From Ruegeria lacuscaerulensis (GTDB lineage Bacteria; Pseudomonadota; Alphaproteobacteria; Rhodobacterales; Rhodobacteraceae), in the NCBI RefSeq assembly GCF_013034685.1, contig NZ_WQGO01000002.1:310001-374000 (forward strand): 64,000 nucleotides of DNA. The letters are read 5' to 3'. A program made the position numbers and the translations under genes. Positions 49,334 through 57,646 of this stretch are shown in pieces. Under the pieces are notes generated by a model. It was not told the DNA's origin. It searched no databases and saw only the letters and a list, made by a program, of their open reading frames with translations. Positions within the stretch are counted from its first letter, which is position 1, and each line of letters begins with the position of its first letter.

Positions 49334-49377
49334 GAAAGCGCTTTCGCCTTAGGAATCTGTCTAGACGTATTTTCGCA
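49334..49377. promoter_or_regulatory. Candidate operator region upstream of mgsA
   Basis: Perfect 12-bp palindrome GAAAGCGCTTTC (49334-49345), then TCTAGAC (49360-49366) and TTTCGCA (49371-49377). TCTAGAC followed by TTTCGCA also occurs upstream of the Rieske operon (54035-54058). These may be XRE-cupin binding or promoter elements. Confidence 0.4.
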
Positions 49378-49463
49378 TAGGGAAAAAAATTTTCTTAAGG
49401 GTAGATTTCCCTGAGGGACGTGGTTTAGGGTATCGGCAACACAACAAGAGAAGGTCTCAGACG

Positions 49464-50360
49464 ATGTGCGGGATTGTGGGGTTGTTTCTCAAAGACCAAA
49501 CGCTCGAGCCCAGACTGGGTTCAATGCTGACCGATATGCTGATCACCATGACCGATCGCGGCCCCGACAGTGCCGGCATCGCAATCTATGGTTCCCAGTC
49601 GGCAGGCCAGGCAAAGATGACGGTGCAGTCGGATAGCCCGGATGCCGATTTCGCAACTCTCGCTTCAGATCTGAGTGCGGCGGTAGGAACTGAAGTCAAT
49701 TTGCGTGCCAATGACACGCATGCGGTGCTGTCGATGCAGGCTGACAAGGTCGATACTGCGCGGCAGGCGATCCGTGAGATGCGCCCCGCCATGCGCGTCA
49801 TGTCGGATGGTGATGCGATTGAAATCTACAAAGAAGTTGGTCTGCCAAAGGACGTGGCGGCTCGTTTCTCGCTGTCGTCGATGCATGGCAGCCACGGGAT
49901 CGGGCATACGCGCATGGCCACCGAATCCGCCGTCACCACTGAAGGCGCCCATCCATTCTCAACCGGCGGCGATCAGTGTCTGGTGCATAACGGCTCGTTG
50001 TCAAACCACAACGCGCTGCGCCGCAAGCTGATGCGCGAAGGGGTGCGGATTGAATCGATGAACGATACCGAGGTCGGCGCCGCCTATCTGACCTGGAAGA
50101 TGCAGAATGGGGCAACACTGGGTGAGGCGCTGGAAAGCAGCCTTGAGGATCTGGATGGGTTCTTCACTTTTGTGGTCGGCACCAAGGACGGGTTTGGCGT
50201 GGTACGCGACCCGATTGCCTGCAAGCCGGCGGTGATGGCCGAAACCGATCAATACGTGGCTTTCGGCAGCGAGTACCGCGCGCTGGTAAACCTGCCAGGG
50301 ATCGAAGACGCCCGCGTCTGGGAACCCGAACCCGCCACCGTTTACTTCTGGAGCCACTGA
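49464..50360 (+). CDS. mgsA: N-methylglutamate synthase subunit A / GlxB-like glutamine amidotransferase
   Basis: 298 residues. Class II glutamine amidotransferase with the catalytic N-terminal Cys after Met (MCGIVGLFLKD) and DMLITMTDRGPDSAGIAIYG; further on GIGHTRMATESAVT and HNGSLSNHNALRRKL. First subunit of a three-part glutamate-synthase-like enzyme (GlxBCD / MgsABC). In methylotrophs MgsABC turns gamma-glutamylmethylamide (or methylamine plus glutamate) into N-methylglutamate. Order with the next three genes matches mgsABC-gmaS clusters of roseobacters. Confidence 0.88.
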   Translation: MCGIVGLFLKDQTLEPRLGSMLTDMLITMTDRGPDSAGIAIYGSQSAGQAKMTVQSDSPDADFATLASDLSAAVGTEVNLRANDTHAVLSMQADKVDTARQAIREMRPAMRVMSDGDAIEIYKEVGLPKDVAARFSLSSMHGSHGIGHTRMATESAVTTEGAHPFSTGGDQCLVHNGSLSNHNALRRKLMREGVRIESMNDTEVGAAYLTWKMQNGATLGEALESSLEDLDGFFTFVVGTKDGFGVVRDPIACKPAVMAETDQYVAFGSEYRALVNLPGIEDARVWEPEPATVYFWSH

Positions 50361-50361
50361 C

Positions 50362-51045
50362 ATGCAGAGCTACGATGTCGCTGAAAACGGATTGCGTGGT
50401 CTGAACGCGACCCTGCAGGCGCAGAGCGCCGACACCAACCAGACCAGTTGGGAAGTGGTGAACCCCAAGGGTAGCCATGCGATCGCCGTGGGTCTGGATG
50501 CGCCGATCGACGTGACCGTTAGGGGTTCGACCGGCTATTACTGCGCTGGGATGAACAAACAGGCGACGATCCGGGTTGAAGGCTCGGTCGGGCCGGGCGT
50601 GGCTGAGAATATGATGTCGGGCACCGTGATCGTCGAAGGTGACGCCAGTCAGTATGCCGGGGCCACGGGCCATGGCGGGTTGCTGGTGATCAAGGGCAAT
50701 GCCAGTTCGCGCTGCGGGATTTCCATGAAAGGGATCGACATCGTGGTACATGGCAATATCGGCCACATGTCCGCCTTTATGGCGCAGGCCGGTACGCTGG
50801 TGGTCTGCGGTGATGCGGGCGATGCGTTGGGGGACTCCCTCTATGAGGCGCGGCTATTCGTGCGCGGCTCGGTTAAAAGTCTGGGTGCCGATTGCATCGA
50901 GAAAGAGATGCGACCCGAGCATCTGACCCTGCTGGCCGACCTGCTGGAGCGCGCAGGCGCAGATGCCAAGCCCGAAGAGTTCAAACGCTATGGCTCGGCC
51001 CGGCAGCTTTACAATTTCGATGTCGACAACGCGGCAGAATACTGA
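50362..51045 (+). CDS. mgsB: N-methylglutamate synthase subunit B / GlxC-like (GXGXG domain)
   Basis: 227 residues, starting two bases after mgsA. Right-handed beta-helix of the glutamate synthase C-terminal domain type, with Gly-rich turns (GSTGYYCAGMNKQATIRVEGSVGPGVAENMMSG-type repeats). A structural subunit of the three-part enzyme. Confidence 0.87.
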   Translation: MQSYDVAENGLRGLNATLQAQSADTNQTSWEVVNPKGSHAIAVGLDAPIDVTVRGSTGYYCAGMNKQATIRVEGSVGPGVAENMMSGTVIVEGDASQYAGATGHGGLLVIKGNASSRCGISMKGIDIVVHGNIGHMSAFMAQAGTLVVCGDAGDALGDSLYEARLFVRGSVKSLGADCIEKEMRPEHLTLLADLLERAGADAKPEEFKRYGSARQLYNFDVDNAAEY

Positions 51046-51056
51046 GGAAGACGGTT

Positions 51057-52385
51057 ATGGACGATCACACACCACGCACGATGCCGATACAGTCTGCGAC
51101 GTTTTCCAACCCGGTCAATGCGGAAATCCGGCGGGCGGCGGCCACGGGTATCTATGACATTCGCGGCGGCGGCGCGAAACGCAAGGTGCCGCATTTCGAC
51201 GACCTGCTGTTTCTGGGGGCCTCGGTCAGCCGATACCCGCTGGAGGGCTATCGCGAACGCTGCGACACCTCGGTCACGCTGGGCACGCGCTTTGCCAAGA
51301 ACCCGATCCAGCTGGATATCCCGATCACCATCGCGGGCATGAGTTTCGGTGCGCTGTCTGGCCCCGCGAAAGAGGCGCTGGGTCGCGGAGCGTCAGCTGC
51401 CGGTACGTCGACCACCACCGGTGACGGTGGTATGACGCCCGAGGAACGCGGTCATTCCTCGAAACTGGTTTATCAGTATCTGCCTTCGCGCTATGGCATG
51501 AACCCCGACGATCTGCGCAAAGCCGACGCGATCGAGATTGTGGTGGGGCAGGGCGCCAAACCCGGCGGTGGCGGGATGCTACTGGGTCAAAAGATCAGCG
51601 ACCGCGTGGCCGAGATGCGGACCCTGCCCAAAGGGATCGACCAGCGCTCGGCCTGTCGGCACCCGGACTGGACCGGGCCGGATGATCTTGAGATCAAGAT
51701 CTTAGAGTTGCGCGAAATCACCGGTTGGCAGGTACCGATCTATGTGAAGGTCGGCGCGACGCGTCCCTATTACGACACGGCGCTGGCGGTGAAAGCCGGG
51801 GCGGATGTGGTGGTGATGGACGGGATGCAGGGTGGCACCGCGGCCACGCAGGATGTGTTCATCGAACATGTGGGCATTCCGACGCTGGCCTGTATCCGCC
51901 CAGCCGTGCAGGCGTTGCAAGACTTGGGTGTGCATCGCGAGGTGCAACTTGTGATCTCGGGCGGTATTCGCAATGGCGCGGATGTGGCCAAGGCGATGGC
52001 TTTGGGTGCAGATGCGGTGGCCATTGGCACGGCGGCCCTGATCGCCTTGGGGGACAATGACCCGAAATGGGAGGCTGAGTATCAGAAGCTGGGCACCACC
52101 ACCGGGGCCTATGACGACTGGCACGAGGGTCGCGATCCGGCAGGCATCACCACGCAAGCCCCGGAACTGGCCGCGCGCCTTGACCCGGTCGAGGCCGGGC
52201 GGCGTCTGCGCAACTACCTCAAGGTCATGACGCTTGAGGCGCAGACCATCGCGCGCGCCTGCGGCCACAATGATCTGCACAATCTGGAGCCTGAAGACCT
52301 GTGCGCCCTGACGATGGAAGCCGCCGCCATGGCGCGCGTGCCTCTGGCGGGAACAGACTGGTATCCGGGCAAGCCGGGGTTCTGA
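51057..52385 (+). CDS. mgsC: N-methylglutamate synthase subunit C / GlxD-like FMN-binding subunit
   Basis: 442 residues from the ATG at 51057 after GAGGAAGACGG; the frame is open back into mgsB. FMN-binding glutamate synthase domain: PITIAGMSFGALSGPAKEALGRGAS, GTSTTTGDGGM, IEIVVGQGAKPGGGGML, VVVMDGMQGGTAATQDV, VISGGIRNGADVAKAMALGADAVAIGTA. Catalytic subunit of the complex with the two preceding products. Confidence 0.88.
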   Translation: MDDHTPRTMPIQSATFSNPVNAEIRRAAATGIYDIRGGGAKRKVPHFDDLLFLGASVSRYPLEGYRERCDTSVTLGTRFAKNPIQLDIPITIAGMSFGALSGPAKEALGRGASAAGTSTTTGDGGMTPEERGHSSKLVYQYLPSRYGMNPDDLRKADAIEIVVGQGAKPGGGGMLLGQKISDRVAEMRTLPKGIDQRSACRHPDWTGPDDLEIKILELREITGWQVPIYVKVGATRPYYDTALAVKAGADVVVMDGMQGGTAATQDVFIEHVGIPTLACIRPAVQALQDLGVHREVQLVISGGIRNGADVAKAMALGADAVAIGTAALIALGDNDPKWEAEYQKLGTTTGAYDDWHEGRDPAGITTQAPELAARLDPVEAGRRLRNYLKVMTLEAQTIARACGHNDLHNLEPEDLCALTMEAAAMARVPLAGTDWYPGKPGF

Positions 52386-52451
52386 GACAAGCGGGCGCGA
52401 CCCTGACCGGGGGGCGCGCTTTTTGCAACAACAGGGAAAGGAAAGACGCGT

Positions 52452-53780
52452 ATGACGACGGATCTTGCCGCTTTCGCCAAGGATAATGGTGTCAAATACT
52501 TCATGATCTCATTCACGGACCTGTTTGGCGGACAACGGGCCAAGCTGGTCCCCGCACAAGCCATCGCCGAGATGCAGGAAGAGGGCGCGGGCTTTGCCGG
52601 GTTTGCCACCTATCTGGACATGACCCCCGCGCATCCCGACATGCTGGCGGTGCCCGATCCGTCCTCGGTCATTCAACTGCCGTGGAAGCCCGAGGTTGCA
52701 TGGGTCGCCGCCAATTGCGTGATGGAGGGCGAGGACGTCGCCCAAGCTCCGCGCAACGTGCTGCGCCGCCTGATCGAAGAGGCCGCCGCCGAAGGCCTGC
52801 ATGTCAAAACCGGGATCGAGGCCGAGTTCTTTTTGCTCACCCCCGATGGGGAGCAGATCAGCGACCCGTTCGATACCGCTGAAAAACCCTGTTACGACCA
52901 GCAGGCGGTGATGCGCCGTTATGACGTGGTGCGCGAGATTTGCGATTATATGTTGGATCTGGGCTGGGGTCCGTATCAGAACGACCACGAGGACGCCAAT
53001 GGCCAGTTCGAGATGAACTGGGAGTTTGACGATGTTCTGCGTACTGCCGACAAGCATTCCTTCTTCAAGTTCATGACCAAATCCGTGGCCGAAAAACACG
53101 GGTTCCGCGCCACCTTCATGCCCAAACCGGTCGAGGGGCTAACAGGTAATGGCTGTCACGCCCATATCTCAGTCTGGGATGCACCGGGGGCTGTTGCCGA
53201 GACCAACGTATTTGCAGGCGAAGGTGATGGCCCGACGGGCGAGGTTGGTTTGGCCGAGCGCGGCAAGCACTTTCTGGGCGGTATCATGAAACATGCCAGC
53301 GCGCTGGCGGCGATCACCAACCCGACGGTAAACAGTTACAAGCGCATCAACGCGCCGCGCACCATGTCGGGAGCTACATGGGCACCCAATACGGTCACAT
53401 GGACCGGCAACAACCGCACCCATATGGTGCGAGTCCCCGGACCGGGCCGGTTCGAACTGCGTCTACCCGATGGGGCCACCAACCCCTACCTGTTGCAGGC
53501 GGTCATCATCGCCGCCGGTCTGTCGGGCATCCGGTCCAAGGCTGATCCGGGCAAACGCTGGGATATCGACATGTATGCCGAAGGGCACACTGTCACAGAT
53601 GCGCCCAAGCTGCCGCTGAACATGCTGGACGCGCTGCGCGAATACGACAAGGACACGGAACTGAAGGCGATGATGGGCGATGAATTCTCATCCGCGTTCC
53701 TGAAGATGAAGCATCAGGAATGGAATTCGTTCGTGTCGCATTTCTCGCGCTGGGAAAAAGACAACACGCTGGATATCTGA
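52452..53780 (+). CDS. gmaS: Gamma-glutamylmethylamide synthetase-like (GlnT/GS type III) ligase
   Basis: 442 residues. Glutamine synthetase fold: FFMISFTDLFGGQRAKLVP-like beta-grasp, VKTGIEAEFFL (Glu ligands), GWGPYQNDHEDANGQFEMNW, TFMPKPVEGLTGNGCHAHISVWD, NSYKRINAPRTMSGATWAPN. Size and its place right after mgsABC fit GmaS, which joins glutamate and methylamine using ATP. GlnT-like glutamine synthesis or another amine remains possible, and residues that decide the amine cannot be read by eye. Confidence 0.82.
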   Translation: MTTDLAAFAKDNGVKYFMISFTDLFGGQRAKLVPAQAIAEMQEEGAGFAGFATYLDMTPAHPDMLAVPDPSSVIQLPWKPEVAWVAANCVMEGEDVAQAPRNVLRRLIEEAAAEGLHVKTGIEAEFFLLTPDGEQISDPFDTAEKPCYDQQAVMRRYDVVREICDYMLDLGWGPYQNDHEDANGQFEMNWEFDDVLRTADKHSFFKFMTKSVAEKHGFRATFMPKPVEGLTGNGCHAHISVWDAPGAVAETNVFAGEGDGPTGEVGLAERGKHFLGGIMKHASALAAITNPTVNSYKRINAPRTMSGATWAPNTVTWTGNNRTHMVRVPGPGRFELRLPDGATNPYLLQAVIIAAGLSGIRSKADPGKRWDIDMYAEGHTVTDAPKLPLNMLDALREYDKDTELKAMMGDEFSSAFLKMKHQEWNSFVSHFSRWEKDNTLDI

Positions 53781-53905
53781 CCGGGCAGGGTGCCCTGTTC
53801 TGGCCCTGCTGTCGACGGGACAGGGGCCTTTGGTGTTGTCCGCCGCCTGCAACGGGCACCGCGATTCTGCGGATACCGCAGACCTCCTTTCGAAATTGGT
53901 AGAAC

Positions 53906-53943
53906 GTGACCCGGCTGTCCTATGGCAGTCGGGTCACTCTTTA
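53906..53943 (+). terminator. Rho-independent terminator after gmaS
   Basis: A 12-bp stem GTGACCCGGCTG / CAGTCGGGTCAC with one G-T pair and an 8-base loop, followed by TCTTTA. It closes the mgsABC-gmaS transcript and separates it from the Rieske unit. Confidence 0.7.
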
Positions 53944-54034
53944 GTGAGAATGGTACGAAATCGACAAAGTAGTGGTCTAAATGCGACATAAACTTACTGA
54001 TACTTCAATATAGTTTAACGAATTCGCAGAAAAA

Positions 54035-54058
54035 TCTAGACAGAGTGATTATTTCGCA
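54035..54058 (+). promoter_or_regulatory. Candidate regulatory motif upstream of the Rieske operon
   Basis: TCTAGAC (54035-54041) and TTTCGCA (54052-54058), the same pair of words found upstream of mgsA, here ten bases apart instead of four. It lies about 90-110 bases before the Rieske gene in an AT-rich stretch. Confidence 0.35.
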
Positions 54059-54144
54059 GTTCACTTCCTGACAGCCACATTGGCCACACACCCGCAGCCC
54101 ACCTGCGATTTTGGTTTTGAAACTCTGCGTCAGGAACTTGAACG

Positions 54145-55254
54145 ATGAATACGATCTCTTCGTTGCTTGAGTCTTTTTACGAAGAAACCACACCCAAACG
54201 GGGCTTGCCTGCGGCGGCCCACAAGGATGCGGAGTTCTGGGAGGCCGAATGTGCCTCGGTCTTTACGCGCAACTGGGTCTGTGTCGGGTTTGTCCATGAA
54301 TTGCAGGCCGCCGGGGATGCGGTGCCGGTCACGCTGGCCGGGCATCCGCTGCTTTTGGTCCGCAATATGGCGGGCGAAATCCGGGCGTTCCACAATATCT
54401 GCCGCCACCGCTGCCTGACGCTGGTGGATGCGCCTAAGAATGTGGGCAAGCTGATCCGCTGCCCCTATCACGCCTGGGCCTATGATCTGGACGGGAAACT
54501 GCGTGCCGCACCCCATTTCGGCGGTGTAAACGAACATCAGGCCGAAGGGTTCGACGCGTCGCAAAACAGCCTTGTGCCGGTGCGCAGCCATGTCTGGAAC
54601 GATTGGGTTTTCGTCAATCTCGACGGTAGCGCGCCGGATTTCGATGCCTATTCCGCCTCGATGCAGGCGCGTCTGGAGGGCATCGACTGGGATAAGGTCG
54701 ACTGTATTGGAACGCTCGATTTCGGAGAGATCGCATGCAACTGGAAGTTCATCATGGAGAACTTCATCGAACCCTATCACGTGCAGTTCGTCCATGCCTC
54801 GACCACGGATCAGCCGCTTGCCGACCACTATACCATCGTTGACGGCAACTGCCTTGGCAGCGCGGTCGATCTGGATGAAGAGATCGGGACATCCGGCAGT
54901 CTGGGCGTCAGCTCGCGCTATCTGACGCTGTATCCCAACTTCATTCTGGGTCGGTATTTCCCTGACCAGATGGGGGTTTACCTGAACATTCCGACCGGTC
55001 CTGGAACGATGGTCCAGAAAAGGGCGCTTTATACCACCGAGGGTCAAACCCTGACGCCCGACGCGATCGAAGGCCTCAAAAAGCTGTGGTGGGACGTGCA
55101 CAAGGAAGATCACGAGATGACCGAGCGGCTGCAACTGGGTCGGTCCTCGACCGTTTCCGAGGCCGGGGGCGTGTTGTCGCCCGCTTGGGAAGACAGCGTG
55201 CGCGCCTTTCAGGAACTGGTGGCGCAGGATGTGACCACACTCGAAAAACACTGA
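54145..55254 (+). CDS. Rieske-type oxygenase, alpha subunit
   Basis: 369 residues. Rieske 2Fe-2S motif CRH...CPYH (FHNICRHRCLTL, IRCPYHAWAYD) at about 90-115, mononuclear iron His pair in ENFIEPYHVQFVHAS at about 210. Sequence style recalls choline, glycine betaine and carnitine monooxygenases (N-demethylating or C-N-cleaving) rather than aromatic dioxygenases. No reductase gene is next to it; the nearest is at 820-1890. It opens a new operon with a glyoxalase, a cupin and a GS-like ligase, so the substrate may be an N-substituted or gamma-glutamylated amine. Confidence 0.88.
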   Translation: MNTISSLLESFYEETTPKRGLPAAAHKDAEFWEAECASVFTRNWVCVGFVHELQAAGDAVPVTLAGHPLLLVRNMAGEIRAFHNICRHRCLTLVDAPKNVGKLIRCPYHAWAYDLDGKLRAAPHFGGVNEHQAEGFDASQNSLVPVRSHVWNDWVFVNLDGSAPDFDAYSASMQARLEGIDWDKVDCIGTLDFGEIACNWKFIMENFIEPYHVQFVHASTTDQPLADHYTIVDGNCLGSAVDLDEEIGTSGSLGVSSRYLTLYPNFILGRYFPDQMGVYLNIPTGPGTMVQKRALYTTEGQTLTPDAIEGLKKLWWDVHKEDHEMTERLQLGRSSTVSEAGGVLSPAWEDSVRAFQELVAQDVTTLEKH

Positions 55255-55269
55255 ATTGAGGAGACCAAA

Positions 55270-55707
55270 GTGAGCGAGAATATCAGCAGTGGATTCCGTT
55301 TGGCGCATACCATGATGCGAGTGATGGACATGGAGAGGTCGCTGGAATTTTACTGCGGCATTCTGGGCATGCAGGTCCTGCGACGCACCGATTACCCCGA
55401 GGGCAAATTCACCAACACCTTTATCGGCTACGGCCCCGAGGCCGAGTTCCCGACGTTGGAGCTGACGGCGAACTGGGATCAGGAAGACCCCTATGAAAAG
55501 GGCAATGGCTGGGGCCACATCTGCATCGAGACACCGGATGTCTATAAGGCCTGCGAAGAACTGGCGGCCGCAGGCGTGAATATCACTCGCCCGGCCGGTC
55601 CGATGAAGAACGGCACCCGCGTCATTGCGTTCTGCGAGGACCCGGACGGCTACAAGGTCGAGCTGAACGAAAGCATTCTGAAACATCTGGCCAAGGAAGG
55701 GGCGTGA
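55270..55707 (+). CDS. Glyoxalase I-like VOC protein
   Basis: 145 residues, 15 bases after the Rieske stop. Vicinal-oxygen-chelate fold with all four metal ligands of glyoxalase I: His in RLAHTMMRV, Glu in LELTANWD, His in GWGHICIE and Glu in GYKVELNE. It resembles lactoylglutathione lyase. In this setting the gamma-glutamyl recognition might be used for a different gamma-glutamyl adduct. Confidence 0.85.
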   Translation: MSENISSGFRLAHTMMRVMDMERSLEFYCGILGMQVLRRTDYPEGKFTNTFIGYGPEAEFPTLELTANWDQEDPYEKGNGWGHICIETPDVYKACEELAAAGVNITRPAGPMKNGTRVIAFCEDPDGYKVELNESILKHLAKEGA

Positions 55708-55710
55708 ACC

Positions 55711-56115
55711 ATGGGCAATGCACCAAGACTTATGAAATGGGATTTGGTCGAGGATCGCTATAACGCGATCGGTGAAAGCGACAGCGACACCTATATCAAG
55801 CCCATGGTCACAAGCGAATACAGCAAGACCATGTGCGGTGGGATCAACGTTCTAAAGAACATCAAGGTGCCGTGGGATCTGACCTGTGATGAGATCATCT
55901 ATGTGCTGGAAGGCACCTTCCGGCTGGTGTGCGACGGCGAAACCTATATCTGCAACCGCGGCGACGTGCTGTATATCCCCAAGGACAATCACATCTCGTA
56001 TGAGGCGGACGCACGCTGTGTGATCTTCTATGCCGCCTATCCCCATAACTGGAAGCAACTGGCCGGTATCACGCAAGTGCCCGGCATCGACCCCGACGAC
56101 TTTGTGCCCGGCTAA
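55711..56115 (+). CDS. EutQ-like cupin protein
   Basis: 134 residues, three bases after the glyoxalase stop. Cupin with the EutQ flavour: DEIIYVLEGTFRLVCDGETYICNRGDVLYIPKDNHISYEA, then FYAAYPHNW. EutQ proteins belong to ethanolamine use, where they act as acetate kinase-like or scaffold proteins; small relatives lie beside GS-type ligases in amine pathways. Here it may be an enzyme or an effector-binding protein. Not a transcription factor, as it has no HTH. Confidence 0.7.
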   Translation: MGNAPRLMKWDLVEDRYNAIGESDSDTYIKPMVTSEYSKTMCGGINVLKNIKVPWDLTCDEIIYVLEGTFRLVCDGETYICNRGDVLYIPKDNHISYEADARCVIFYAAYPHNWKQLAGITQVPGIDPDDFVPG

Positions 56116-56153
56116 TTGCCGGGGCTCCGGCCCGCTGACAGGAGGAGGCCCAG

Positions 56154-57593
56154 ATGCCAAAAGATAATCCCACTGCCAAAATCTACTACGACAGCTTTCA
56201 CGACGCGGTCGAACGCAACCGGCCCAAGATCCCTGAGGTGAAAAAGCGCCTTGAGGATGCGGGTGTCAAATATGTGATGGGGGCATGGATCGACCTGCAC
56301 GGCATCCCAAAGACCAAACCTGTCCCCATAAGCGATTTTGAGGCGCTGTGTCTGGGCAAGGGGCCGCAATTCGCTGTGCACTCGATCTCTTACGTCCCCG
56401 AGCTGAGCCCCGCCGACAGCGATCAAGTGGTGGTTCCCGATTTGGACGCGGTTTATGTCTGCCCGTGGGACACATCGATGGCGATCATGTTCTCGGACCT
56501 CTACTGGGAGGACGCACCCTACAACGTCTGCCCCCGTCAGGCCCTGAAACGCGCCATGCACGAGGCCGCGCAGGAAGGTTACATTGGCTATGCCGGGGTC
56601 GAGCCCGAGTTTATCGTGATGAAATACGATGAAAACGGTCAGCCTGTGAAAGCCTTCGACGACGACCCGGCACAGGGCCTGCGCCCGCGCCGTCAGGCCT
56701 TTGGCTATGACGTGGAATATTCGGTGGATTCGATGCCCTTCCTAAAGGACATGATCGACATTATCGAAGGGCTGGGCTGGAACCTGCACGACGTGGTGGC
56801 CGAGGGTGCTTATTCCCAGTTTGAGCTGGATTTCCACTATACCAACATGCTGGAAATGTCCGATCGGCTGGCTTTTCTGCGCATTGTTTTGAAAGAAGTC
56901 GCCAAGAAGCATGGCTGCTTCGTGACCTTTATGCCCAAGCCGACAGTGGGCGATTGGCGTTCGGGCGCGCATATCAATATGTCGATGCAGCATGAAAGCC
57001 GCCCCGGTGAGAATATCTTTGAAACCTCCGATGGCGGCTGGTCGGATGAAAGCCGTTGGGCCGTGGGCGGCCTGATGCAGCACGCCGAGGCGATCACTGC
57101 CATCACCTGTCCGACGGTGAATTCGTATAATGGTCTGGTCCCGCGCGTGGGTGGGTTCGAGGGTGGCACCGTGACCTGGGCGCCGACCAATATCACCTAT
57201 GGGTTCAACAACCGCTCAGCCCAGTTCCGTCTGCCGCAAAGCCGCCACTGCATCGAAAACCGTGCCTGCGATATGACCATGAATGTCTATCTGGCGATGG
57301 CGATGCATTTGAGCTGCGCGGTGAAGGGCATCAAGAAAAAGATCGATCCGGGCAAGCCCACGGATTTCGACCTGTATTCCAAAACAGAAAGCGAACTGGC
57401 TGAACTTGGCATTCGACGCCTGCCGCGTACTTTGTGGAACGCCATTCAGGCGCTGCGTGGTGACGACATGGCCGCGCATGTGATGGGACCGGTGATGCGC
57501 AACTCGTATCTGGAATACAAAAACGACGAGTGGGAGCGATACCACCAATCCGTAACGGATTGGGAAGTGCAGGAATACCTGCGGCTCTATTGA
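56154..57593 (+). CDS. Second glutamine synthetase-like ligase (gamma-glutamyl-amine synthetase)
   Basis: 479 residues, 39 bases after the cupin gene with GAGGAGG upstream. GS fold: YVMGAWIDLHGIPKTKPVP, GYAGVEPEFIVMKYD, YSQFELDFHYTNML, FVTFMPKPTVGDWRSGAHINMSMQ, NRACDMTMNVYLAMAMHLSC. The N-terminal extension and the FRLPQSRHCIENRACD stretch differ from GmaS encoded at 52452, so it is a paralogue with another amine. The RPxxEYR-type features of true glutamine synthetases appear altered (QFRLPQSRHCIE). Confidence 0.85.
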   Translation: MPKDNPTAKIYYDSFHDAVERNRPKIPEVKKRLEDAGVKYVMGAWIDLHGIPKTKPVPISDFEALCLGKGPQFAVHSISYVPELSPADSDQVVVPDLDAVYVCPWDTSMAIMFSDLYWEDAPYNVCPRQALKRAMHEAAQEGYIGYAGVEPEFIVMKYDENGQPVKAFDDDPAQGLRPRRQAFGYDVEYSVDSMPFLKDMIDIIEGLGWNLHDVVAEGAYSQFELDFHYTNMLEMSDRLAFLRIVLKEVAKKHGCFVTFMPKPTVGDWRSGAHINMSMQHESRPGENIFETSDGGWSDESRWAVGGLMQHAEAITAITCPTVNSYNGLVPRVGGFEGGTVTWAPTNITYGFNNRSAQFRLPQSRHCIENRACDMTMNVYLAMAMHLSCAVKGIKKKIDPGKPTDFDLYSKTESELAELGIRRLPRTLWNAIQALRGDDMAAHVMGPVMRNSYLEYKNDEWERYHQSVTDWEVQEYLRLY

Positions 57594-57646
57594 TTTCCAC
57601 CTCGGACGGCCCTGGGGTCGCTCGGGTCCAACAGCCAGAGGCGGGC

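Noticed and set aside
54130..55686. 518-residue minus-strand frame
   Set aside because: Antisense to the Rieske and glyoxalase genes, both with intact metal-binding motifs.
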